Part shown: piece by piece, positions 17,320-26,977 of the stretch
How the letters are laid out: each line of letters starts with the position of its first letter
How positions within the stretch are numbered: position 1 is the stretch's first letter
DNA from: Candidatus Tepidiaquacella proteinivora
GTDB taxonomy: Bacteria; Bacteroidota; Ignavibacteria; Tepidaquicellales; Tepidaquicellaceae
Direction of reading: 5' to 3'
Assembly (NCBI GenBank): GCA_013348845.1
Contig: CP054675.1
Coordinates: 1,373,501-1,437,500, forward strand
DNA: 64,000 nucleotides
Notes under the pieces: model-generated
Told to the model about the DNA's origin: nothing
What the model saw: only the letters and a program-made list of their open reading frames with translations
Database searches by the model: none
Position numbers and translations under genes: made by a program

Positions 17320-19437
17320 TTATTTTAGAAGAATCATTTTCTTTACATCTCTGAATTCTCCTGCTACTATTTTGTAGAAATAAACTCCACTTGCAAGATG
17401 ACCAGCATTAAATTCTATTATATAAGTTCCTGCTTTATATGGGTCACTCACAAGAGTAGTAACTTCCCTACCAGTGATATCGTAAATGATTAATTCAACA
17501 TAAGCATCTTTTGGTAAACTGAACTTTATAGATGTAGTTGGATTGAAGGGGTTTGGATAATTCTGACCAAGCTGGAATTCTGCTGGAATTTCGGACTGAA
17601 TATTCTTAATTGATGTCTGCATACAATTATTAGCAGTATCAAAGCTAACATTACCAATTGCTGTACCATTAAATCCACTTACAGAATCAACAAAAGTACT
17701 ATCGAAGTGCCATATTGCTTTAAGACCAGAAGTAGTATTTGATATCCATTTATTACACATATTATTTGCAATTTCTGAAGCTGACCTTGCTACGCTCCAT
17801 AATCTTACTTCATCTAATTTTCCTGAACCAGGGTCATTATTTCCCCGTCCGATTCTCATTTCATTTGTTGAAGAACCGAGAGTTGTTGCAGTTGTAAGGG
17901 TTTGTTGTGGAGAACCATTGACATAGAAAATAACAGTAGTTCCGTTCGAAGTAACAGCTAAATGAGTCCACACATCAACGGGGATAGATATATTACTACC
18001 AAGCACAACAGTTGAACCTGCTCTAAAGAATGGATTTCCTGTTGTAGCATTTATACCCAATTGATAATCAAATGATGCTGCTCCTTTATTTAGAACCGTA
18101 TTGGGAGTTGAAGTAGTTCCAATTTTTACCCACGCTTCAATAGTAACTTGATTACCTGTCCATATCATAGCTGGATTGTATGGAATCATCACATAATTTG
18201 TGTTAACCCCAGGAGTAGGTAGCACAATGCTTCTGTTAACTATAGCTGTACCGCCAGCGGGCGTACAACTTGCAACATTACTAAAATTACTAACCATTGG
18301 TGTACAATATCTATCTACTGCTTTAACCCAGAAATAGTAAGTTGTTCCATTAGTAAGCCCTGTTGCATTATAAGATGTATCAGGATGATCAACAACAGCT
18401 ATTTGCGTTGCCGTTCCCGGATTATTAACGGTGTTTCTAAAAATTCTGTATTCTTTCATATCAAACTCAGTATTCTTATTCCATTTCAAAAGCGCTGATC
18501 CGCTACCAGGAGTTGCTGTTAGATTGGTCGGTGCAGCAGGAGTCGTTGTATCAGCTGCAGGTAAGATAGTTACTGTAGGGGCTGGTGTTACATTTTGTTT
18601 TACAAAATACAAAAAGTCCGGTGTACCATAATGGTAATTTGTTAATGATAAATTAGGAAAGTCGTTTTGAGTACAGGTGTTTCTGTATCTCATATTTCCA
18701 TAAGTCATATGTTGACCTATTTGAGAACTTGTACCATAATAATACATATCATTTGCTCCATTATATAAAGCAATAACATATTGAACACCAGTTCTTGCCC
18801 AGAACGGCGTGGGTAGTAAATTGTAATTATAAACACCAGCAGTTCCAGGATCGACCTGAATTTGAACTAATAACGCCTGCGTGGTAGCATCAAATAATGT
18901 TACATATCTCTGCGTAACATTTGGAATTCTTTTTCCAAAATAAGCAATTAATACATCTTCAGTAGGAGTAAAAGCAAAACCTCGTTGACAGTTACTAACA
19001 GTGTTTGTTGATGTAACTACAACACTATCACATCCGGAATGTGGACCATCAAAAACAGAAAGAGTAGAACCCGAAGTAGCACTTGCGTTACCATAATAAA
19101 GGAAAACAAGTGCTGAGTCATTAGCTCCAATAGAAGGTATTTTTACCCAAATTTTGGTTGTATCGGTATTGATATACCCTTCCAAAAAATAATCAAGAAA
19201 AACAGACCCTCCGCATGTGGAAGTGAATCGTATATCATTACCATTTGCTTGCATCCATCCATTTGCAATTGGTACAGCTGTGTTGAAAATAATCAAAACT
19301 TGTACATCAGTAAGTGCTGTTGATGAATTATTCTTAATCCATACAGGATTTTCATACTTATACTGCGCTCCTCCCTCATTAATCATCAAAGCAAATAAAA
19401 TGGTAAGAAAAATAAGAAATGAAAAGATTTTTCTCAT
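17320..19437 (-). CDS. Secreted DUF2341-FN3-LamG protein with T9SS sorting domain
   Basis: 705 residues. A signal peptide is followed by a DUF2341 domain (about 28-120: NPVWIKNNSSTALTDVQVLI and then WVKIPSIGANDSALVFLYYG). A central region of unknown type follows. A fibronectin type III domain lies at about 298-390 (PTNLTATPGSGSALLKWNKN). A LamG/concanavalin-like domain lies at about 400-600 (VTIEAWVKIG and then GSGKLDEVRLWSVARS). The type A sorting tail starts NYPNPFNPTTSIKFSLP. It is likely a surface glycan- or matrix-binding protein. AAAAAGGAG precedes the start, a strong site rare in this window, so high expression is likely. Confidence 0.88.
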   Translation of the reverse strand: MRKIFSFLIFLTILFALMINEGGAQYKYENPVWIKNNSSTALTDVQVLIIFNTAVPIANGWMQANGNDIRFTSTCGGSVFLDYFLEGYINTDTTKIWVKIPSIGANDSALVFLYYGNASATSGSTLSVFDGPHSGCDSVVVTSTNTVSNCQRGFAFTPTEDVLIAYFGKRIPNVTQRYVTLFDATTQALLVQIQVDPGTAGVYNYNLLPTPFWARTGVQYVIALYNGANDMYYYGTSSQIGQHMTYGNMRYRNTCTQNDFPNLSLTNYHYGTPDFLYFVKQNVTPAPTVTILPAADTTTPAAPTNLTATPGSGSALLKWNKNTEFDMKEYRIFRNTVNNPGTATQIAVVDHPDTSYNATGLTNGTTYYFWVKAVDRYCTPMVSNFSNVASCTPAGGTAIVNRSIVLPTPGVNTNYVMIPYNPAMIWTGNQVTIEAWVKIGTTSTPNTVLNKGAASFDYQLGINATTGNPFFRAGSTVVLGSNISIPVDVWTHLAVTSNGTTVIFYVNGSPQQTLTTATTLGSSTNEMRIGRGNNDPGSGKLDEVRLWSVARSASEIANNMCNKWISNTTSGLKAIWHFDSTFVDSVSGFNGTAIGNVSFDTANNCMQTSIKNIQSEIPAEFQLGQNYPNPFNPTTSIKFSLPKDAYVELIIYDITGREVTTLVSDPYKAGTYIIEFNAGHLASGVYFYKIVAGEFRDVKKMILLK

Positions 19438-19881
19438 TTTATCTCCTTTTTATTTATGAAAAAGAACTTATTTTTTTTTACTTTTAAGATACCCTCAGTT
19501 CCTAAGTATAAAATTCAGAAGCTCTAAATATAAGCTCTTAAAAACATAAGTATTAGAAATTCAAATGTCAATATCAATTTTTTAACATCAATTTTAACCA
19601 AGAGCTAAATAAAATAATATGAGTTTTACTAAAAATTAAAGATTTTATTTTCACAAAAAACAAATTAATCATAGTTAAATATTATTTAAATTTTAATTCT
19701 GTAGTCATAAAAAAATTAAATTTAGAAATTGAATAAAATTTCTAAAAAGGTTAAAATTTTTAGCTTATTATTTAATAGAATTAATAAAATATATTATAGA
19801 TTTACCCTGGAAAAGAAAATGGAAATGTTTAATGATGTGAAAAGAATCTCAAAATTTAATTATCAGATTATTTTATAAATA
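19438..19881. other. AT-rich intergenic region
   Basis: No gene, tRNA or strong hairpin was seen. It separates two minus-strand genes and should carry the promoter of the DUF2341/LamG gene. Confidence 0.4.
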
Positions 19882-21174
19882 TTATAATTCATAATAAAAA
19901 CAAATTACAATACTGTAAGTTTTTTTACCTTTTGTTTCCGGAAGTGTCCATATCCATAAGCCAGTGAGAATAGCAAAAAATGCAGCTAAGGAAATTCCAC
20001 CTCCAAGTCCATAAGATTTGGCAATCCATGCAATAACAACCGGTGTAAAAAACTGCACACCTCTTGCAAGATTAAATGCACTACCCATAGCAGTACTACG
20101 AATCTTGGTGGGGAATAATTCAGAAAACAATGGTCCATAACCACCAAACATTCCTGTCCCTAATCCAATCATAAACATAAACACAAGAATTAAATAGTGA
20201 TACTGACAAATAATACTCCAAAAAGTTGTTATCATCAATAAACCGATTGCCATAATAAAAGAATAAATTGTATAAGCAGGCCGACGCCCTAATCTGTCAG
20301 CAATAAATCCAAAGGATGCATATCCGAGAAAACCACCTGTTTGTGTTACCAGCATAAAAAGTGTAGATTTAGTAAGAGAAAAGTGCCTTTCAGTATGTAA
20401 GTATTCAGGCATCCATGAATATGTAAACCAGTAGGCAGACATATCAAAGATAGCAAGTACAAGACATATAATAAATAATTTTCTATATTGTGATGAAAAA
20501 AGAATAATAAAATTATTCTTATATTCGTTTTTACTTACCTCTAAAATAGAACCACTTTCTTCCAGTATTTTTTTTCTTTCTTCCCAGAGATCAGATTCAG
20601 GTAAATGTCTTCTAATAAAAAGGATGAGTAATGCAGGTAATACAGAAATAAAAAAGCAAAATCGCCAGCCAATTAGCGGAGCAACATAACCTCCGACAAC
20701 AGAGGCGAGAGCAATTCCTATTGGTGCTCCTGTTTGCATAAATGCTCCAAATCTACCGCGGACTTTTGGCGGGAAAGTTTCTCCAATATATGTCTGCCCT
20801 GTCCCCCATTCTCCTCCAACTCCCAGACCTGTTATTATTCGAAATATCAGTAAGACATATAGAGAATTTGCCAATCCACATAAAAAAGTACCAAGACTAT
20901 AAGTAAATATAGTCCACATAAGTACTTTCTTTCTTCCATATATATCAGATAAAAACCCAAAAATAACACCACCGATAGCAGTTGCGGCGAGACTTGCCCC
21001 CAGAAGAAAAGATAATTCTGTGTTTGTTAAATTTAGTTCTTCCTTAATGGGGATCATTAGAAAAGTATATAGAATGAGGTCATAGAAATCAAAAACCCAC
21101 CCTCCCCAACTCATAAACAAAATTTTGTAGTGCTGAACAGTAGGTTTTTCTGCTTCGCTAAGAAGTTTTCCCAT
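19882..21174 (-). CDS. MFS transporter (organic-acid/metabolite:H+ symporter type)
   Basis: 430 residues with twelve predicted membrane helices. The first helix has WVFDFYDLILY with the acidic residues typical of the aromatic-acid and sialate/lactate MFS branches. Motif A (GFLSDIYGRKK) is at about 73-83 and its repeat (GFIADRLGRRP) is in the second half. GLGVGGEWGTG follows the fourth helix. It would move a small organic anion with protons across the inner membrane. The substrate cannot be read from sequence. It is monocistronic. The tail after LPETKGK (TYSIVICFYYEL) is unusual and may reflect an altered end. Confidence 0.88.
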   Translation of the reverse strand: MGKLLSEAEKPTVQHYKILFMSWGGWVFDFYDLILYTFLMIPIKEELNLTNTELSFLLGASLAATAIGGVIFGFLSDIYGRKKVLMWTIFTYSLGTFLCGLANSLYVLLIFRIITGLGVGGEWGTGQTYIGETFPPKVRGRFGAFMQTGAPIGIALASVVGGYVAPLIGWRFCFFISVLPALLILFIRRHLPESDLWEERKKILEESGSILEVSKNEYKNNFIILFSSQYRKLFIICLVLAIFDMSAYWFTYSWMPEYLHTERHFSLTKSTLFMLVTQTGGFLGYASFGFIADRLGRRPAYTIYSFIMAIGLLMITTFWSIICQYHYLILVFMFMIGLGTGMFGGYGPLFSELFPTKIRSTAMGSAFNLARGVQFFTPVVIAWIAKSYGLGGGISLAAFFAILTGLWIWTLPETKGKKTYSIVICFYYEL

Positions 21175-21492
21175 TTTTATGAAATTTTTTACAAAATAAA
21201 TTACAATTATTCATTTTTCAATTTAGAAAATGTAATGAATTAAATAACAGAATTTTATCAATTTCATTTAAATTAATAAAGATAGTATTTATTAAATTAT
21301 TAAGTCTAATAACTATAATTTTTACAATTCTGAAAATTTCTATCTCCAAAATATTCTACACTCTTAACCAAACTAATAAAATTTTATTGTTTTTTTTCTA
21401 ATATTTATAAAACCTTCGTTTTGAACTGAAAAATTAAATAAATTAATTCTTGTAATTAGTTTTACTATTTTTAATTTTTGAAAAATATTACT
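21175..21492. other. Divergent intergenic region
   Basis: AT-rich spacer between the MFS and sulfatase-type genes. No structure was found beyond possible promoters for both. Confidence 0.4.
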
Positions 21493-23442
21493 ATGAGTAA
21501 ATACATTTTTACAAAAAGATTTAAAGTAACAATAATCTGGATTGTTATTTTAATGCTAATTTATTTCTTGTTAAGAATTGGTTTTTATATTTCTAATATT
21601 AATTTATTTACTAAGATAACATCAGAAGAAATAATTAAATCATTCATTTCAGGTTTAAGATTTGACTTTTCAGCAATATTATCTTCAAATTTTATTCTTT
21701 TAGTTATATATAATCTTCCCTTTATTAAACTAAGGTATAAATTTCCAAGAATAATATTAATATTTCTGTTTATTCTGATTAATTTGTTTTTCATCGCATT
21801 AAATATTACTGATTATGGATATTTCACCACAACACAAAGGAGATTATCATACGAGATTATTGTAATGTCAGAAGATATAGTTAGAATTTTTCCGTATTTA
21901 ATTGTACATCATTACTTTCTATCCGGACTAATGTTTTTACTTGTGATTCTGTTTAGTTTTCTCACCGTAAAATTCCTCAACTACCTTTATGGAAAAATAA
22001 AAGAGAATAAAACAATTTCTTCTGAGATAATTAGTTTTTTAATTATAATAGGTATTTCGATTGTAGGTATAAGAGGTGGGTTACAATTAAGACCAATAAG
22101 ACCTGCTGACGCTTTCGTAACAGATAACCCGGAAACAAGCAATTTAACTTTAAATACAACTTTTAATGTAATTACAAACATATTCCAGAATAAAATCCCG
22201 AATGTAAATTATATGCCACAAGTAGAAGCTCAAAAAATTATCCGGGAATACATAAAAGTTGAAAATGAAAAGTTTATCAACGATGAATACCCTTTTCTTA
22301 GATATAAACAAACAAATGATTCAATAAGAAAATTAAATGTGGTAATATTTATTATGGAAAGTTGGTCAGCTAAATATTGCGGTTATTTATCAGCTGAAAA
22401 ATCTTTGACTCCTTTTTTTGACAGCATTGCTTCAAAGGGAATTCTATTTACAAAGTTCCTTGCAAATGGACAGAGATCTATTGAAGCTGTACCAACTATT
22501 TTAACATCTGTACCATCTTTATTTAATACATCAATTATTAATTCGAATATTGAAATGAACAGGTTTAGAGGAATAGGTTCAATAATGATAGAAAATGGAT
22601 ATACAACAAGTTTTCATCATGGTGCAACTACTGGTTCTATGGGGTTTTCCGGATTTTCAAAAATTGCAGGCTTAAATAATTACTACGGGAAAGAGGATTT
22701 TAATGATTCCTTAAATAATTCCTACGATGGAGCATGGGGTATTTATGATGAACCATTTTTTATTTATACAGCAGATATTTTAAATTCAACAAAAGAGCCC
22801 TTTTTTGCAGTAATTTTCTCTCTATCATCACATGACCCGTTTTCACTACCTGAAAACAGAAAATACATTTTTGATAAATTTAAAGATGAAACCGCTCTTG
22901 AACTTTCTATTAGATATTCAGATTATTCTTTACAAAAATTCTTTAATTATGTTTCAAACTTTAATTGGTTTGAAAACACATTATTCATAATTACTGCAGA
23001 CCATACACTTTATAATTCAAGAGATAATTTTTTAAACACATATCATATACCATTATTAATATACTCCCCTAAGTATATACCCCCTTCGATAAACAATAAA
23101 ATATGTTCACAGGTTGATATTTTGCCTACAATTTTAGATATATTAAATATTTCCACGACACATTCTTCAATGGGTATTTCAATGCTTGATACAATTAAGA
23201 ACAGATTTGTTTTTAATAAATGGGGAAATCTTTTTTGTACATTTTCAGATAGTTTAGTTTTACTTACAGATTTTGAAAATCAAAATATACTTTATAATTA
23301 CATAACAGATTTTCAGGGTAAAAGAAATCTCATAGATATATATAAGGAAGAATATAACAAACTTAAATTAATACTAACAGCATATATTCAATTATCAAAT
23401 TACACAATTGTAAATAATAAAATTTACTACGAGCCGAAATAA
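21493..23442 (+). CDS. LTA-synthase-like membrane sulfatase-fold transferase
   Basis: 649 residues from ATG 21493. A TTG five codons earlier is less likely. Five membrane helices occupy residues 10-200, followed by an extracytoplasmic sulfatase-fold domain. Metal and catalytic residues are visible: E289 in IFIMESWS, probable nucleophile S329 in NGQRSIEAVPTILTSVP, and D503-H504 in ITADHTLY. The family moves phosphoglycerol or phosphoethanolamine groups onto lipids or surface polymers. In a Gram-negative context, modification of a lipid or glycan is more likely than true lipoteichoic acid. Serine replaces the more common threonine nucleophile. Confidence 0.85.
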   Translation: MSKYIFTKRFKVTIIWIVILMLIYFLLRIGFYISNINLFTKITSEEIIKSFISGLRFDFSAILSSNFILLVIYNLPFIKLRYKFPRIILIFLFILINLFFIALNITDYGYFTTTQRRLSYEIIVMSEDIVRIFPYLIVHHYFLSGLMFLLVILFSFLTVKFLNYLYGKIKENKTISSEIISFLIIIGISIVGIRGGLQLRPIRPADAFVTDNPETSNLTLNTTFNVITNIFQNKIPNVNYMPQVEAQKIIREYIKVENEKFINDEYPFLRYKQTNDSIRKLNVVIFIMESWSAKYCGYLSAEKSLTPFFDSIASKGILFTKFLANGQRSIEAVPTILTSVPSLFNTSIINSNIEMNRFRGIGSIMIENGYTTSFHHGATTGSMGFSGFSKIAGLNNYYGKEDFNDSLNNSYDGAWGIYDEPFFIYTADILNSTKEPFFAVIFSLSSHDPFSLPENRKYIFDKFKDETALELSIRYSDYSLQKFFNYVSNFNWFENTLFIITADHTLYNSRDNFLNTYHIPLLIYSPKYIPPSINNKICSQVDILPTILDILNISTTHSSMGISMLDTIKNRFVFNKWGNLFCTFSDSLVLLTDFENQNILYNYITDFQGKRNLIDIYKEEYNKLKLILTAYIQLSNYTIVNNKIYYEPK

Positions 23443-23500
23443 ATCACACTAAAAATAATAGTATTGCTTTTGGATGTAATTATTCATACATTAAAAAAAA

Positions 23501-25333
23501 ATGAAAAAATACATCCCCCCGTTTTTATTATTAATTTTAACCTCTCTTTGTTTTGCCCAAAGTGGTTGGTATGTTCAGAACCAATTAACATCAGAAGAAT
23601 TAAGAGGTGAATTTTTTATCAATTCACAAACCGGATGGGTTTTTGGATTTCTCAATACGATAAAAAAAACTACTAATGGAGGGAATAATTGGTTTTACCA
23701 GAATGGTAACACCTCTGAAAGTTTCCTTGGTGGATATTTTATTAATTCACAGACAGGGTGGTTATGTGGAGGACACGCTTCACAAAGCCACACACAAATT
23801 AGCAAAACAACAGATGGAGGAAATAACTGGTACACAGTTTTTTATCACCCCTCAAATGGGTGTGCTTACTGTATTCAATTCATTAATTCAAATACAGGGT
23901 GGGTTTCTTTAGGATCAGGGAGTATAATGAAAACTACTGATGGTGGAAACAGCTGGAGTACAATTTCTCTGAATATTTCCAATAGTTTAGTATCACTTTT
24001 TTTCATAAACCAGAATACCGGTTGGGTTGTCGGAACAAATGGACTGATAAAGAAAACCACTAATGGAGGACTAAACTGGATAACACAATTAAGCCCGTTA
24101 TCTCAAAATTTATTATGTATCCATTTTGTTAATCCGGATACAGGTTTTATCAGTGGAAATAACGGAACTATATTAAAAACTACAAACTCTGGTACAAACT
24201 GGATTCAAAAGTATTCTCCTGTTTCCACATGGTTAAACTCAGTATTTTTTATTAATTCAAGTACAGGTTGGATTGTTGGGGGTGAATATAATGGCGGGGC
24301 TTCTTCAATCTTGAATACTGTAGATGAAGGAGAAACCTGGTCATTACAAATTTCACCCGTATTAAGCTGGTTAGCCGCTGTCAGATTTGTTGATTATAAT
24401 ACAGGATGGGCGTGTGGTAGAGATGGAACAATTATTAAAACTATAAGCGGAGGGGTAATAATACCAAATCCACCAGTGCTTTTATCTCCACCAAATGGAG
24501 CTATAAATATAAATACAACCCCAACACTTACATGGAATCCATCACTTTCAGCAAATAGTTATAAAGTTTTAATATCAACAAATTCTAACTTTTCTACTAT
24601 AACAGATTCTGCAACAGTAAGCACTAATTATTATAATGTTCCTTCCGGAAAGCTACAATATGGTTATACATATTTCTGGAAGGTAAATGCATCTAATATT
24701 TATGGGACAAGTAATTGGTCTAATATATGGAATTTCTCTACCGGGCAATTTCCAAATGCACCTGTCTTAATTTCTCCACTAAACGGAGCACTTATTACCA
24801 CTTTAACACCAACATTAATTTGGCATTCTTTAAATAATGTATTGAATTATAAAGTTCAGATTTCAACTCTATCAAATTTTCTTATAATCACAGATTCAGC
24901 AACAGTAACTGATTCACACTATACAGTTCCTTCAGGCAAATTATTTGCAAACATTACATATTTTTGGCGTGTTAATGCTATAAACTCTTTTGGAACGGGT
25001 CCATGGTCAAGTGTATGGAGTTTTATTCCATATCCAACTGATATCAAATTATTAAGTAATGAAATTCCTGAAGTATTTCGATTGTATCAGAATTATCCCA
25101 ATCCATTTAATTCACAAACAAATATAAGATTCGATTTACCAGAAAAATCACAAATAAAATTAACTTTATTTGATATACTTGGAAGAAATATACAGGAACT
25201 GGTTAGTATGTATCTAAATGAAGGCGCATATACTTATCCATTTAATGCAGAAAGATTAAACAGTGGAATATACTTTATAAGATTAGAAACCAACAAATAT
25301 AACAGTATAATAAGAATTGTGTTAATAAAATAG
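23501..25333 (+). CDS. Secreted YCF48-repeat and FN3-like protein with T9SS sorting domain
   Basis: 610 residues with a signal peptide ending at CFAQ. Seven YCF48/BNR repeats (KKTTNGGNNW and variants) fill about 25-325. Two fibronectin-like domains follow (about 328-515), each opening with PPVLLSPPNGA or APVLISPLNGA and carrying YFWKVNA or YFWRVNA. The type A tail contains NYPNPFNSQTNIRFDLP and ends in RIVLIK. It is exported to the cell surface and is plausibly adhesive. It lies 58 nt after the sulfatase-fold gene. Confidence 0.87.
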   Translation: MKKYIPPFLLLILTSLCFAQSGWYVQNQLTSEELRGEFFINSQTGWVFGFLNTIKKTTNGGNNWFYQNGNTSESFLGGYFINSQTGWLCGGHASQSHTQISKTTDGGNNWYTVFYHPSNGCAYCIQFINSNTGWVSLGSGSIMKTTDGGNSWSTISLNISNSLVSLFFINQNTGWVVGTNGLIKKTTNGGLNWITQLSPLSQNLLCIHFVNPDTGFISGNNGTILKTTNSGTNWIQKYSPVSTWLNSVFFINSSTGWIVGGEYNGGASSILNTVDEGETWSLQISPVLSWLAAVRFVDYNTGWACGRDGTIIKTISGGVIIPNPPVLLSPPNGAININTTPTLTWNPSLSANSYKVLISTNSNFSTITDSATVSTNYYNVPSGKLQYGYTYFWKVNASNIYGTSNWSNIWNFSTGQFPNAPVLISPLNGALITTLTPTLIWHSLNNVLNYKVQISTLSNFLIITDSATVTDSHYTVPSGKLFANITYFWRVNAINSFGTGPWSSVWSFIPYPTDIKLLSNEIPEVFRLYQNYPNPFNSQTNIRFDLPEKSQIKLTLFDILGRNIQELVSMYLNEGAYTYPFNAERLNSGIYFIRLETNKYNSIIRIVLIK

Positions 25334-25365
25334 TTTAAGATCTCATAATTAGTAACTGAATAAAT

Positions 25366-25410
25366 TAAAAATCAATTTTCTTAATGGATAAATTGTAATC
25401 TTGATTTTTA
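25366..25410 (+). terminator. AT-rich inverted repeat, possible terminator
   Basis: TAAAAATCAA (25366-25375) and TTGATTTTTA (25401-25410) are perfectly complementary with a 25-nt loop. It stands 33 nt after the preceding stop codon. The stem is weak, so this is tentative. Confidence 0.35.
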
Positions 25411-25472
25411 TAAAAACAATATTTAAATTTTAGAAGACATTTCCTTTAATAAAATTAAAAAAGGAGTAAAAA

Positions 25473-26828
25473 ATGAAAAGGAATCTACTCACTGTGATAT
25501 GTATCCTACTATTAATCGCATTTGTTTTCAATGATAATTCAAATGCACAATGGGTATCCGCGGGTACCGTATCAAATGTAGGTTCATATCCGAGTATCTC
25601 AGTAGCAAGTCCAACTTGTGTTTTTGTTGCAGGTGGACCCAATGGAACACCTGTAATCTGGAGAACTACAAATGGAGGATTAAACTGGGTTTCTATAGGA
25701 ACCACCGGTGTTTCCTTAGAAGTATATTGTGTATGGGCAAAAGATTCACTGGTGGTTTTTGTTGGTGATGGTGGTGCTTCTGGTGGTGCCGGTGGAAATG
25801 CAAAAGTATATAAAACAACTAATGGTGGAGTGAATTGGACAACTATCCTTCAGACCGGTGGAACTGCAGGTTTTATAAATGGAATAGTTTTTTCAAAGAA
25901 CAATCCAATGTATGGAATAATAGAAAGTGACCCACCAACCGGTACAACATACTGGATTGCAAAAACCGTTGATGGTGGAAATAACTGGTTTATTCAAAAT
26001 CCCCCATTATCGGGCGCTGCATCAGCACAGAATTCAATTGTTATAATAGATACTATGTTCTACGGTTTTGGCTTAAATGCTGCTCCTTCAAGAGTTGGAG
26101 TTACAACAAATGCTGGTGTTAACTGGACTTACCAAACTCTCGTCGGTCCAACTGGTGGATTTATTTGTGCGTTTGCTTTTGCTGATGATAAGTTAAATGG
26201 TTTAGCAGCTTCAAGCGGAACAACAAATGCAATATCCAGAACCACAAATGGCGGTTTAACCTGGGTTTCTCAGACTATTCCAAGTGGAGTTACCAGTGGA
26301 TATGTTAGCATAAAATTTATAAATGGTACATCAACTGCATATCTGATAAACTCCTCTGCATCCGCAACAATTACCGCCAAGAGTACTGATTTCGGTGCAA
26401 CATGGACAACAATTGCGCCGGTTTCCGGAGTTAATGGAATTACTCACATGGAATATGTCAGAGTTGGACAAACAGTTTACTTATATGCTATCTCTTCAAC
26501 CGGTGCTGTGATGAAACTGGTTGACAATGTATTAGTTGGAGTTGAAAATAATAACAGCATTCCAGAAGAATATAAACTTGAACAGAATTACCCAAATCCA
26601 TTTAATCCAACAACAACAATTAATTTCTCATTACCAAAATCTGCCTTTGTTACAATTAAAGTTTATGATATTTTAGGAAAAGAAATTAAGACCATTTTAT
26701 CAGAAAATAAAGACTCAGGAAATCATTCAGTTTTGTTTGACGCAGGTGATTTGCCATCAGGGATATACTATTATAAAATTATAGCAAACAACTTCATTGA
26801 TACTAAGAAAATGATTCTATTAAAGTAG
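25473..26828 (+). CDS. Secreted BNR/YCF48-repeat protein with T9SS sorting domain
   Basis: 451 residues. The signal peptide ends NDNSNAQW. Six repeats (WRTTNGGLNW, YKTTNGGVNW and similar) form a beta-propeller-like body. The tail has NYPNPFNPTTTINFSLP and ends KKMILLK. AAAAAGGAG precedes the start, and a strong terminator follows the stop, so it is a single-gene unit with high predicted expression. Residues 95-110 are glycine-rich (DGGASGGAGGNAK), a probable surface loop. Confidence 0.88.
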   Translation: MKRNLLTVICILLLIAFVFNDNSNAQWVSAGTVSNVGSYPSISVASPTCVFVAGGPNGTPVIWRTTNGGLNWVSIGTTGVSLEVYCVWAKDSLVVFVGDGGASGGAGGNAKVYKTTNGGVNWTTILQTGGTAGFINGIVFSKNNPMYGIIESDPPTGTTYWIAKTVDGGNNWFIQNPPLSGAASAQNSIVIIDTMFYGFGLNAAPSRVGVTTNAGVNWTYQTLVGPTGGFICAFAFADDKLNGLAASSGTTNAISRTTNGGLTWVSQTIPSGVTSGYVSIKFINGTSTAYLINSSASATITAKSTDFGATWTTIAPVSGVNGITHMEYVRVGQTVYLYAISSTGAVMKLVDNVLVGVENNNSIPEEYKLEQNYPNPFNPTTTINFSLPKSAFVTIKVYDILGKEIKTILSENKDSGNHSVLFDAGDLPSGIYYYKIIANNFIDTKKMILLK

Positions 26829-26860
26829 TTAATTTCAACTTTATTTTTAGATAAAATAAA

Positions 26861-26891
26861 AAAGAGTTCAGGAAACATTTCTGAACTCTTT
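26861..26891 (+). terminator. Rho-independent terminator
   Basis: AAAGAGTTCAG and CTGAACTCTTT pair as a perfect 11-bp stem around a 9-nt loop and run into an unbroken T-tract. It ends the preceding secreted-protein gene. Confidence 0.93.
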
Positions 26892-26977
26892 TTTTTTCAT
26901 TATTTCTTTATAATTTAATCTATATATTAAACTTAATAGAAAAGTGGATGGAAAGTTGACTATCAAATAAAACTTCT

